Of a stretch of 39,701 bases of DNA, positions 1-6,997 are shown piece after piece. Each line of letters opens with the position of its first letter. The stretch's first letter is position 1. A program made the position numbers and the translations under genes. The DNA comes from Eubacteriales bacterium. GTDB lineage: Bacteria; Bacillota; Clostridia; Christensenellales; Aristaeellaceae. The stretch is from contig JAJFVI010000032.1 of the NCBI GenBank assembly GCA_021371895.1, positions 1-39,701 on the forward strand. Direction: 5' to 3'. A model generated the notes under the pieces. It saw only the letters and a program-made list of their open reading frames with translations, was not told the origin of the DNA and did no database searches.

Positions 1-69
1 GCTTTATTATAGCATACCCGGGCACAGCGCGGTAGGGGAATACTTTTCCCTCGCCCCCTGCCAGCGCTT

Positions 70-96
70 GTGGATACGGCGGCTGCCGCCCTCCAC
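70..96. other. Stem-loop upstream of dinB promoter
   Basis: GTGGA at 70-74 pairs with TCCAC at 92-96 around an inner GGCGGC/GCCGCC palindrome (78-90). AGCGCTT also occurs on both sides, near 63 and 101. It lies just upstream of the dinB -35 box and could be the terminator or leader of a gene outside the window, but it has no T-tract and its role is unknown. Confidence 0.3.
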
Positions 97-105
97 ATCT
101 AGCGC

Positions 106-134
106 TTGCAAATGGGAACGTTTGTTTGTATAAT
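106..134 (+). promoter_or_regulatory. dinB sigma-A promoter
   Basis: The -35 box TTGCAA (106-111) and the perfect -10 box TATAAT (129-134) are separated by exactly 17 bp. The start site would fall near 141, inside the LexA box, about 95 nt before the dinB ATG. Confidence 0.8.
116..127 (+). promoter_or_regulatory. Possible second LexA site between -35 and -10
   Basis: GAACGTTTGTTT matches the Gram-positive LexA pattern GAAC-N4-GTTC except at its last base. It sits inside the promoter spacer, 25 bp (centre to centre) upstream of the perfect box. It may give cooperative repression or be a chance near-match. Confidence 0.4.
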
Positions 135-140
135 ATATAC

Positions 141-152
141 GAACGTGTGTTC
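141..152 (+). promoter_or_regulatory. LexA (SOS) operator of dinB
   Basis: GAACGTGTGTTC is a perfect GAAC-N4-GTTC box, preceded by C as in the Bacillus/Clostridium LexA consensus. It starts 7 bp after the -10 box, over the predicted transcription start, where bound LexA would block initiation. This places dinB in the SOS regulon. Confidence 0.85.
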
Positions 153-237
153 TTTTCGTTTTTCTCCTCCCCATGGCGCCTACGCCGGGGAGAGAGACGC
201 ACCAGCGGTCAGGCGCATTTTGTACGGGGGCGATACG

Positions 238-1482
238 ATGAGCAAAGTGGTTCTTCACGCCGACTTGAATAATTTCTACGCGTCCGTCGCCTGCCTTGCT
301 CATCCCGAGTGGCGGGAACTTCCGCTGGCCGTTTGCGGCGATCCCACGCTGCGCCACGGCATCGTGCTGGCCAAAAACATGCCCGCCAAGCGCAAGGGCG
401 TCATCACGGGGCAGGCCATCTGGCAGGCGCGGCAGTCCTGCCCCGATCTTCGCACCATTGCGCCCGATTTTGACGAGGTGCTTCGTTACAGCGGCATCGT
501 GCGCGGCATCTTCTCCCGCTACACCAACCGCGTGCAGCCCTTCGGCGTGGACGAAGCCTGGCTGGACGTCAGCGGCCCACAGGTGGAGATCGACGACGGT
601 TTTTGCATCGCCAATCACCTGCGCCACACCGTGCGCGAGGAAACCGGCCTTACGCTGAGCGTGGGCGTAAGCGACAACCGTGTTTTCGCCAAACTTGGCA
701 GCGACCTGAAAAAGCCGGACGGCGTAAGCGTAGTGTGCGCGCAGAACCGCGCCCGGGTGCTGGATCCCCTGCCGGTGAGCGATCTGCTCTTTGTGGGCCG
801 CGCGACCGCAAAAAAGCTGCACGCGATCGGCATCTTTACCATCGGGCAGCTCGCGGAGGTCGACCCCGGGGCTCTCAAGGCGGTTTTTGGCAAAAACGGC
901 ATGATGCTCAGCCGCTTCGCCCGCGGGGACGATACGGCCTCGGTGATCGCCGAGGATATGCAGCCCACCATGAAGAGCATCGGCAACTCCATCACCACCG
1001 CGCACGACATCACCACGCTGCACGACGCGCGCATTACGCTTTATGGCCTGTGCGAAAGCGTCGCCTCCCGGATGCGCAAGCATCACGTGGCCGGGCGCGT
1101 GGTGCAGCTCTCCATTCGCAACGCGACGCTGGATTGGTACCAGCGCCGGCAGAAATTATCCTTCGATACCGATTCCAGTTTCGATCTGTTCGTGACGACC
1201 TACGCGCTGCTGCAAGCCAATTGGCAGGAGGGCGCGCCCCTGCGCTCCCTGGGGGTGAGCGTAAGCGCCCTTTCCCCCGCCGGGGAGCTGATGCAGCTCT
1301 CCTTTCTCCCCGAGGACGCCTTGCGCCAGAAGCATCAGATACTGGAACAGACGATCGATCATATCCGCGATCGCTATGGCCATTTCGCCATCCAGCGCGC
1401 CATCATGCTTTCGGATCGGGCGTTGGGCAAAATCAACCCTGAAGAGGAGCACGTGGTCCATCCTTTGCCTTTCTTCAAATAG
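238..1482 (+). CDS. dinB: DNA polymerase IV (Y-family translesion polymerase)
   Basis: A 414-residue Y-family polymerase that copies damaged DNA as part of the SOS response. The N-terminal palm carries HADLNNFYASV with metal-binding Asp9, and GVDEAWLDVSG supplies Asp105 and Glu106; the FY pair at 13-14 is at the steric-gate position. Helix-hairpin-helix-like sequence follows in the thumb, then a little-finger region, and the protein ends in a Pro/Phe-rich tail resembling clamp-binding tails. Length fits the family. The start at 238 is chosen because homology begins there, although the frame is open upstream to 106; a G-rich stretch precedes it. The gene stands alone and is controlled by a LexA-covered promoter. 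It converges with the amt gene across a long repeat-rich spacer. Confidence 0.95.
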   Translation: MSKVVLHADLNNFYASVACLAHPEWRELPLAVCGDPTLRHGIVLAKNMPAKRKGVITGQAIWQARQSCPDLRTIAPDFDEVLRYSGIVRGIFSRYTNRVQPFGVDEAWLDVSGPQVEIDDGFCIANHLRHTVREETGLTLSVGVSDNRVFAKLGSDLKKPDGVSVVCAQNRARVLDPLPVSDLLFVGRATAKKLHAIGIFTIGQLAEVDPGALKAVFGKNGMMLSRFARGDDTASVIAEDMQPTMKSIGNSITTAHDITTLHDARITLYGLCESVASRMRKHHVAGRVVQLSIRNATLDWYQRRQKLSFDTDSSFDLFVTTYALLQANWQEGAPLRSLGVSVSALSPAGELMQLSFLPEDALRQKHQILEQTIDHIRDRYGHFAIQRAIMLSDRALGKINPEEEHVVHPLPFFK

Positions 1483-1519
1483 GGTTTCGCGTTTGAAGAC
1501 GCGACCAAAGGGTAATTTT

Positions 1520-1662
1520 CCCTTTGAAATCCCTATAGGTTCCGCACAAGTGGGTGCGGGCAAGGCGATGCGCCTGCGGTTACACCAACGGGATATTCCC
1601 TTTGGAATCCTAAGGGAACGTGCCCTGCGGGCATGTGGAGTTCCGCACATGTGTGTGCGGGC
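1520..1662. repeat. Two imperfect direct copies of a short hairpin module
   Basis: CCCTTTGAAATCC near 1520 and CCCTTTGGAATCC near 1598 are each followed downstream by TTCCGCACA-(A/T)GTG-(G/T)GTGCGGGCA, at 1541-1562 and 1642-1662. In both copies CCGCAC pairs with GTGCGG (1542-1547 with 1554-1559; 1643-1648 with 1655-1660). The two units lie about 100 bp apart. Confidence 0.55.
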
Positions 1663-1700
1663 AGGGGCTTTCCGCTCGCCCCTGCACCCTTCGGGGCTTG
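1661..1700 (+). repeat. 40-bp hairpin repeat, left copy
   Basis: It begins with GCAGGGGC, which pairs with GCCCCTGC eight bases after a nine-base loop, and continues into CCCTTCGG. About 36 of 40 positions match the reverse complement of 2437-2476, so the same module is present twice in opposite orientation. Confidence 0.6.
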
Positions 1701-1711
1701 CGTTTGTAGTA

Positions 1712-1846
1712 GGGCGCAATGCTCCCTTTTGAAATACAGGATAGTCGTCCGGTCATACCGCGTTCGTCCGCACGCCCTGAAGGGCGTACGTACGCGCGGT
1801 AAGCCCGACCGACAAGCCTGTCTTCCTGTCAGGGAGCATTGCGCCC
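1712..1846. repeat. 16-bp inverted repeat enclosing the left MITE-like element
   Basis: GGGCGCAATGCTCCCT at 1712-1727 is the exact reverse complement of 1831-1846. The arms enclose the 88-bp element at 1735-1822 with little extra sequence, as though it had been inserted in the loop of an older palindrome, or as though these were its outer ends. The right-hand copy lacks these arms. Confidence 0.6.
1735..1822 (+). repeat. MITE/REP-like element, left copy
   Basis: The 88-bp element starts TACAGGATAGTCGTCCGGTC and ends ACCGACAAGCCTGTC; the two ends are imperfect inverted repeats (ACAGG...GTCG). Its centre forms a hairpin from TACCGCG (1756-1762) and CGCGGTA (1795-1801) with an inner CGCCCT/AGGGCG pairing. 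The first 28 bases are identical to the reverse complement of the right copy at 2188-2272 and 26 of the last 28 match, while the hairpin core differs. Confidence 0.65.
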
Positions 1847-1997
1847 CTCAAGCAACAATCTGCAAGCGAAAAAAAACGTCCGTCAAATAGGTTTAACATT
1901 CGTTGAATAACAATAACGTAATACTACACTTGCTTACCCAAGCCGTTGATTTCATGGCGAGGAAAAGGATATAGCGAGAATCGTATACTATACCTGT

Positions 1998-2111
1998 TCA
2001 TTGTATTTTAACCTTGCCTGAATGCCATTCAACATGGATAACGATTTTCTTCCCGTCGTCATAGCACAAGCAGGTATGGAGTGTGTAAGCAGTTCCATTC
2101 CAAATTGAACA
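1998..2111 (-). pseudogene. Possible 3' remnant of an unidentified gene
   Basis: In the AT-rich centre of the repeat tract, a minus-strand frame is open for 37 codons between a TAG at 2112-2114 and a TGA at 1998-2000. Its translation reads like the end of a soluble protein: AYTLHTCLCYDDGKKIVI followed by HVEWHSGKVKIQ. There is no start codon with a ribosome binding site. I do not recognise the family. It may be debris of a gene interrupted by the surrounding repeats, or a chance open frame. Confidence 0.2.
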
Positions 2112-2187
2112 CTATCCAACATGTATCGTATTTCCCCTGTCGCCTTGGAATCACCAGGCGGGAAGCGCGAGGGGTCGCCGGCAGGAG

Positions 2188-2272
2188 GACAGGCTTGTCG
2201 GTTGGGCGTACCGCGTGTACGTGCTCCCATAGGGAGCACGTACACGCGGTATGACCGGACGACTATCCTGTA
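2188..2272 (-). repeat. MITE/REP-like element, right copy with perfect 20-bp hairpin
   Basis: Inverted copy of the element at 1735-1822. Its core is a perfect hairpin: 20 bp at 2209-2228 pair without mismatch with 2232-2251 across a 3-nt loop. The flanks are shared with the left copy but the hairpin core sequence is different, so palindromicity rather than sequence is conserved. Confidence 0.7.
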
Positions 2273-2436
2273 CTTCAAGAGCACCGTAGAGAAGCGTGTG
2301 CCCTGTGGGCACCGTTGCGTAGCAACGAGCGACTCGAAGGTGGACGGTTTAACAAGAGCAAAGCACGGTAGTGCTGTACTCGCCAATTAAACCGGCTAAA
2401 ACGCATGTGACCAGTTTATACCCGCCGCATAAGAAG

Positions 2437-2476
2437 GCGACACCGAAGGGCGCAGGGGTGAGCGGAAAGCCCCTGC
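2437..2476 (-). repeat. 40-bp hairpin repeat, right copy
   Basis: Reverse-orientation copy of 1661-1700. Read on the minus strand it contains GCAGGGG and CCCCTGC as a 7-bp stem, followed by CCCTTCGG. Confidence 0.6.
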
Positions 2477-2512
2477 TCGCCCTCACAGGGGCGACACCGT
2501 ACTCCTGGGATT

Positions 2513-2555
2513 CCAAAGGGCAGTAATGCCCTTTGGTGCGCTCCTCAGGGCGCAC
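2513..2555. repeat. Two adjacent perfect hairpins
   Basis: CCAAAGGGC (2513-2521) pairs with GCCCTTTGG (2528-2536), and GTGCGC (2536-2541) pairs with GCGCAC (2550-2555). The first matches, in opposite orientation, the weaker AAAGGG/CCCTTT hairpin at 1507-1525, which completes the mirrored order of modules across the tract. Confidence 0.5.
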
Positions 2556-2599
2556 TCCCCTGGGATCCCGCATCCACGGGTTCATCTTTTCGCTATAAA

Positions 2600-2637
2600 G
2601 GAAAAGAAAGGAGCCCCTTCTTACAAAGCGGCTCCTT
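2600..2637 (-). terminator. Candidate terminator downstream of amt
   Basis: On the minus strand AAGGAGCC and GGCTCCTT form an 8-bp stem with a 14-nt loop, followed by TCTTTTCCTTT. It lies about 260 nt after the amt stop, so amt transcripts would carry a long structured 3' UTR if they end here. Confidence 0.5.
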
Positions 2638-2674
2638 GAGGGGACCCCCAGGGGGATTCAACCCCCCCCGGTCT

Positions 2675-2799
2675 GTGCCTTTGGCACGGAATCTCCCTTC
2701 CCATGACACAGGGAGCCCACGGGCAGTTCCGAAAGGGAGAAACCGCCCGGGGCTCCCACAGGAAGGCCCCGTGCAAACCCCACAGGGAAGGGCTTGCAC
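2675..2799. other. Cluster of hairpins in the amt 3' region
   Basis: GTGCC/GGCAC (2675-2687), a nested GGGAGCC/GGCTCCC plus CGGGC/GCCCG structure (2711-2757) and GTGCAA/TTGCAC (2771-2799) follow each other. If transcribed with amt they would form a compact 3' UTR. No function is recognised. Confidence 0.4.
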
Positions 2800-2899
2800 T
2801 TATCGTTGGGGAAAACGGCGAACGGCGCATTGCGCGGAGGCACAAAGCCCGCCGCCCGTCGATTTCCGCATGGCGCTTCCAGCGCCGCTGGTTAAGCTG

Positions 2900-4627
2900 T
2901 TATTCCACGTCCTGCAGCGCGTCGTAACCCTCTTCGCCGGTGCGAACCTTCACGACGTTCTCCACGTCATACACGAATATTTTGCCGTCGCCGATGTGTC
3001 CGGTGTACAGCGCAGTCTTGGCGGCTTCGATCACAGTGCGTACGGGAACCTTGCACACCACGATTTCCACCTGAATCTTGGGCAGGAGCGTGCTTTCCAT
3101 TTCAACACCGCGATAGTACTCAGGCCGACCCTTCTGCATACCGCAGCCGAGCACCTGCGTAACCGTCATGCCGGTAACGCCGATCTGATCCATCGCCGCC
3201 TTGAGGCGTTCAAACATGCTCTGTTTGGTGAGGATAACGACGTTGGACATCTTGAGTCCCTTGGCGCGAGCCGCCGTGGGCGTGCTCTTATCCACAACGG
3301 GGACTGCTTGTTCCACAGACGCGGTAGGCTTGATGATTTCCAGAGCATCGTTGCCCACCGGGATTTCACCCTGGCTAAGCATAGGCATGAAATCCGCGTA
3401 GCTGCTGACGAGCCCGTGCTCTTCCACATCCAGGCCGCGAATCTCTTCCGTAGCGGATACGCGCAGACCGAAGGTCTTTTTAATGATGGTGAAAACGATG
3501 AGCATCGTAACCGTAACCCAGGCAGCGACCGCCAACACGCCGATGGCCTGAACGCCCAGCAGGTGGAACCCGCCGCCGTAGAACAGGCCGCCGTCAAGGG
3601 CGAACAGGCCGACCATCAGGGTGCCGGCAGCGCCGCACAGACCGTGCACGGCTACCGCGCCGACCGGATCGTCTACCCTGAGTACCTTGTCGATGAACTC
3701 AACGCCGAACACGACCACGAAACCGGCGATGAGGCCGATGAAGAACGCGCCGACAGGATTCACAAAGGCACAGCCAGCGGTGATTGCCACCAGACCGGCC
3801 AGGGAGCCGTTTAGCGTCATGGAAACGTCGGGTTTCTTGTATCGAATCCAGGTGATAATCATGACGGTCACAGTCGCCGAGGCGGCCGCGAGGTTGGTGG
3901 TCATGAAGATGTTGCCGGCAGCCGTAGCGGCCGCGCCTTCGATGGACAGGGTGGAACCGGGGTTAAACCCGAACCAGCCGAACCAGAGGATGAATACGCC
4001 CAACGCACCCAGCGTGAGGCTGTGGCCGGGAATCGCGTGGGATTTGCCGTCCTTGTCGTACTTGCCGATGCGGGGCTTAAGCATCGCGGCACCGATGAAA
4101 GCGGCGATACCACCGACCATGTGCACAGCGGTGGAACCGGCGAAGTCGAGGAAGCCCAACTGACTCAGCCAGCCGCCGCCCCAGATCCAGTGACCGCTGA
4201 CCGGGTAGATGACCGCCGAGATCACTGCCGAATATACACAATAGCTGATGAATCTGGTACGTTCCGCCATCGCGCCGCTGACAATGGTCGCGGCCGTCGC
4301 GCAGAAGACGGTTTGGAACATAACGAAAGTAAACTTGGAGATGTTTGCGGGAATGGCGAACATATCACCGCTGATTAGCAGGCTGATGGACCCGAAGAGG
4401 CCGCCGTTATCCTTGCCGAACATGATCGAAAAACCGATAAACCAGAACACAACCGAACCGATTGCGAAGTCCATCAAGTTTTTCATGATGATGTTACCGG
4501 CGTTCTTGGCGCGTGTGAACCCGGTCTCCACCATGGCGAAACCTGCCTGCATGAAGAATACCAGCGCGGTGGCTACCAATACCCATATGGTATCCGTGCT
4601 TGAAATGGTTGATACGATCGTCTCCAT
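2900..4627 (-). CDS. amt: Ammonium transporter with C-terminal PII domain (Amt-GlnB fusion)
   Basis: A 575-residue fusion. Residues 1 to about 410 are an Amt/MEP/Rh ammonium channel with about eleven membrane segments; STAVHMVGG and AVHGLCGAAG supply the twin-histidine pair of the pore. A soluble linker follows, then from about 458 to the end a complete PII domain: T-loop sequence KGRPEYYRG with the usual uridylylation-site Tyr near 505, then TGHIGDGKIFV and VRTGEEG of the ATP/2-oxoglutarate pocket. In most bacteria a separate GlnK binds the channel and blocks it when nitrogen is plentiful; here sensor and channel are one chain, so gating is probably intramolecular. AGGAGG at 4635-4640 fixes the start. 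It follows glnN on the same strand, behind a terminator-like leader. Confidence 0.95.
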   Translation of the reverse strand: METIVSTISSTDTIWVLVATALVFFMQAGFAMVETGFTRAKNAGNIIMKNLMDFAIGSVVFWFIGFSIMFGKDNGGLFGSISLLISGDMFAIPANISKFTFVMFQTVFCATAATIVSGAMAERTRFISYCVYSAVISAVIYPVSGHWIWGGGWLSQLGFLDFAGSTAVHMVGGIAAFIGAAMLKPRIGKYDKDGKSHAIPGHSLTLGALGVFILWFGWFGFNPGSTLSIEGAAATAAGNIFMTTNLAAASATVTVMIITWIRYKKPDVSMTLNGSLAGLVAITAGCAFVNPVGAFFIGLIAGFVVVFGVEFIDKVLRVDDPVGAVAVHGLCGAAGTLMVGLFALDGGLFYGGGFHLLGVQAIGVLAVAAWVTVTMLIVFTIIKKTFGLRVSATEEIRGLDVEEHGLVSSYADFMPMLSQGEIPVGNDALEIIKPTASVEQAVPVVDKSTPTAARAKGLKMSNVVILTKQSMFERLKAAMDQIGVTGMTVTQVLGCGMQKGRPEYYRGVEMESTLLPKIQVEIVVCKVPVRTVIEAAKTALYTGHIGDGKIFVYDVENVVKVRTGEEGYDALQDVE

Positions 4628-4653
4628 CTCTTCTCCTCCTAACGAAATGTATC

Positions 4654-4741
4654 AAAAAACAAGCCTGCCATACGTTCGGCATTGAACGATGGTGCGTAAC
4701 GAGGGAGAATATCTCCGTCTCACGTATAGCGGCTTGTTTTT
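4654..4741 (-). promoter_or_regulatory. Terminator-shaped leader hairpin upstream of amt
   Basis: On the minus strand AAAAACAAGCC pairs with GGCTTGTTTTT (4731-4741 with 4655-4665), extended by GCTATACGT with ACGTATGGC (4722-4730 with 4667-4675) around one bulge and one G-U pair, and followed by a run of six T. The loop of about 46 nt has smaller inner pairings. The run of T ends only 14 nt before the amt ribosome binding site. It can end glnN transcription or attenuate read-through into amt. No ligand or binding protein is recognised. Confidence 0.6.
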
Positions 4742-4762
4742 CTACGGCGGGGAAGTGCACAT

Positions 4763-4800
4763 TATTGTGCGACTTCTGGCGGCGGACATATCGCCCACCT
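4763..4800 (-). other. Hairpins in the glnN-amt spacer
   Basis: On the minus strand GGTGGGC/GTCCGCC forms a small stem (4780-4798), followed by a second stem, GAAGT-GCAC with GTGC-ACTTC (4753-4777), with one bulged C. Together with the terminator-like stem next to amt they make most of the spacer structured. Confidence 0.35.
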
Positions 4801-4848
4801 TAACTTGTGCATCGTTTTAGTTCGTTCGCGCGGCCACCGTGCGGCCGC

Positions 4849-6939
4849 TTACACGTACATCAGAATATCCTGATAGGTGGGCATCGGCCAGTACTTCTTG
4901 GCGACCAGCCCTTCCAGCACATCCGCATATTTGCGGACTTCCGTCATCGCGGCGAGGATGGTGTCGTGAGTGTAGGCCGCCTGTTCCATCAGTTCCAGAT
5001 CCCCGTTTTGCCCGGCAATCGCCTGATCCAACATGTTCATGGCCGCGTAGAGCGACGCAGTCTCGGTACTGAGCTTCTCCAGCATCGACATCTCGGTATC
5101 CACCGCAATGGAGGTAGATACATTCTTTTTAAACTCGGCTTCTTTGGCTACTTCCTTGCTGTACTCCAGCACCGCGGGAAGGATCATGCGACGCGCCATG
5201 TCCATCATACACAGCGCCTCGATGTTGATGACTTTTACATACTTCTCCAGCCTGATCTCGTAGCGGCTGTGCATTTCCGCTTTGGAGAAGATGTGATGCT
5301 TCGTAAACAGTGCGATGTTCTTTTCGGAGATGTAGCAGGGCGCGGCGTCCACGGTGGTCTTCATGTTCAGCAGCCCGCGCTTCCGGGCTTCTTCCACCCA
5401 AGCGGGGTCGTAGCCGTTGCCGTTGAAGATGATGCGTTTATGCTCCTTGAGCACACGGCGGATCAGCGCGTTCAGGGCGAAGGTGAAATCAGAGGCGTTT
5501 TCCAGCTCGTCGGCAAAACCGCACAGGCTTTCGGCGACGGCGGCGTTGAGCGCCGTGTTCGGGCCGCTGATGGACTGCGAGGAGCCCAGGCTGCGGAACT
5601 CAAACTTGTTGCCTGTGAAGGCGAAAGGCGAGGTGCGGTTGCGATCCGTGTTGTCTTTGGAGAATTCGGGAAGCACGTCCACACCCAGCAGCATCTGCAC
5701 ACGCTCACGGTTCTGGTATACGCTTTCGCTGACGATGGATTCGATCACCGCGGTCAGTTCGTCGCCCAGGAACATGCTGATAATCGCGGGCGGCGCTTCG
5801 TTGGCGCCCAGGCGGTGATCGTTTCCGGCATAGGCGATGGATACGCGCAGCAGATCCTGATAATTATCCACCGCTTCGATCATCGCGGCGAGGAAGAGCA
5901 GGAACTGCGCGTTCTCGTTGGGGGTCTCGCCCGGATCCAGCAGATTCACGCCGGTGTTGGTGGAAAGGGAGTAGTTGTTATGCTTGCCGCTGCCGTTGAT
6001 GCCGTCGAAGGGCTTCTCGTGCAGGAGGCACACCAGGCCGTGCTTGTTGGCGACCCGCTTCATCACTTCCATGGTCAGCTGGTTATGGTCAGCCGCGACG
6101 TTGACGGTCGCGAACACCGGCGCCATCTCGTGCTGGGCAGGGGCGACCTCGTTATGCTCGGTCTTGCTGTACACGCCCAGCTTCCAAAGCTCCTCGTTCA
6201 GCTCTTTCATGAAGTCCCCCACACAGGGGCGAATCGCGCCGAAGTAATGATCGTCCAGCTCCTGGCCCTTGGGTGGTTTGGCGCCAAACAGCGTGCGGCC
6301 GGTATTGATCAGGTCAGGACGCTTTTTATAGTCTTCTTTATCGATCAGGAAGTATTCCTGCTCGGGGCCGACGGTCGGGTATACGTTGGAGACATCCGCG
6401 TTGCCAAAGAGTTTCAGCACGCGCAGCGCTTGTTTGTTGAGGGCCTGCATGGAGCGCAGCAGGGGGGTCTTTTTATCCAGCGCCTCGCCGCCATAGCTGC
6501 AAAACGCGGTCGGGATACACAGCGTGCCATCCTTAATGAAAGCGAAGCTGGTGGGGTCCCACGCCGTATAGCCGCGCGCTTCAAACGTGGCGCGCAGCCC
6601 GCCGCTGGGGAAGGAACTCGCGTCCGGTTCGCCTTGCACAAGCTCTTTGCCGCTGAACTCCAGGCTTACGCTGCCGTCGCCACGGGGTTTGATAAACGCG
6701 TCGTGCTTTTCGGCGGTGATGCCGGTCATCGGCTGGAACCAATGGGTGTAATGGGTGGCGCCCATTTCAAGCGCCCAGTCCTTCATGGCGTTGGCAACCA
6801 CGCCCGCGACTGCCGGGTCAAGCGAACGTCCCTCTTCGGTTGTACGCTTCAGGGCTTTGTAGGTTTCCTTGGGCAAACGCTTTTGCATGACAGCGTCGTT
6901 GAATACGCATTCTCCGAACCTTTCGCATGAATTCCTCAC
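4849..6939 (-). CDS. glnN: Glutamine synthetase type III
   Basis: A 696-residue class III glutamine synthetase (GSIII), which joins ammonia to glutamate with ATP in the cytoplasm. Family blocks are intact: FNDAVMQKRLPKETYKALK near the start, GATHYTHWFQPMTG, TEHNEVAPAQHEMAP, NGSGKHNNYS, GNDHRLGANEAPPAI and NRTSPFAFTGNKFEFRS. Length is normal for GSIII, about 1.5 times a GSI chain. The start is a GTG at 6939, chosen because AGGAGG at 6949-6954 lies nine bases upstream and homology begins right after it; the frame is open further up, but that part lies in the leader. A strong promoter with a structured leader precedes it, and the Amt-PII gene follows, so uptake and fixation of ammonium are encoded together. 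Confidence 0.95.
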   Translation of the reverse strand: MRNSCERFGECVFNDAVMQKRLPKETYKALKRTTEEGRSLDPAVAGVVANAMKDWALEMGATHYTHWFQPMTGITAEKHDAFIKPRGDGSVSLEFSGKELVQGEPDASSFPSGGLRATFEARGYTAWDPTSFAFIKDGTLCIPTAFCSYGGEALDKKTPLLRSMQALNKQALRVLKLFGNADVSNVYPTVGPEQEYFLIDKEDYKKRPDLINTGRTLFGAKPPKGQELDDHYFGAIRPCVGDFMKELNEELWKLGVYSKTEHNEVAPAQHEMAPVFATVNVAADHNQLTMEVMKRVANKHGLVCLLHEKPFDGINGSGKHNNYSLSTNTGVNLLDPGETPNENAQFLLFLAAMIEAVDNYQDLLRVSIAYAGNDHRLGANEAPPAIISMFLGDELTAVIESIVSESVYQNRERVQMLLGVDVLPEFSKDNTDRNRTSPFAFTGNKFEFRSLGSSQSISGPNTALNAAVAESLCGFADELENASDFTFALNALIRRVLKEHKRIIFNGNGYDPAWVEEARKRGLLNMKTTVDAAPCYISEKNIALFTKHHIFSKAEMHSRYEIRLEKYVKVINIEALCMMDMARRMILPAVLEYSKEVAKEAEFKKNVSTSIAVDTEMSMLEKLSTETASLYAAMNMLDQAIAGQNGDLELMEQAAYTHDTILAAMTEVRKYADVLEGLVAKKYWPMPTYQDILMYV

Positions 6940-6997
6940 GTAGCTGTCCCTCCTGTGTTGATAGGCCTTACACTGTATGAGCCCGAATAATACAAGA

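Larger units (their letters stand above)
1483..2899. other. Hairpin-dense intergenic tract without an intact gene
   Basis: About 1.4 kb between the convergent dinB and amt genes holds no ORF with a ribosome binding site and family match. GC-rich palindromic modules at 1501-1850 recur in the opposite orientation and in matching order at 2188-2540, around an AT-rich centre (about 1850-2130). Further hairpins fill 2600-2800. The shared modules are listed separately. The overall look is of dispersed REP- or MITE-like repeats that accumulated in a spacer between convergent genes. Confidence 0.7.

Noticed and set aside
1735-2272. Integron attC sites
   Set aside because: The variable-hairpin layout is suggestive, but the RYYYAAC and GTTRRRY boxes were not found and there are no cassette genes or integrase.
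1501-2580. CRISPR array
   Set aside because: The repeats are few, in both orientations, of unequal length and without regular spacers, and no cas gene is present.
2636-3814. Open plus-strand frame opposite the end of amt
   Set aside because: It starts in the hairpin tract, runs antisense to the PII and channel domains and matches no family.
4749-4800. ANTAR-binding twin hairpins upstream of amt
   Set aside because: Two small stems precede a terminator, but their loops do not show the expected hexaloop with A at position 1 and G at position 4.
4807-6930. Very long open frame on the plus strand opposite glnN
   Set aside because: It is the antisense of a fully conserved glutamine synthetase, has no ribosome binding site and yields a low-complexity His/Arg/Val-rich sequence. 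GC-rich codon use explains the lack of stops.
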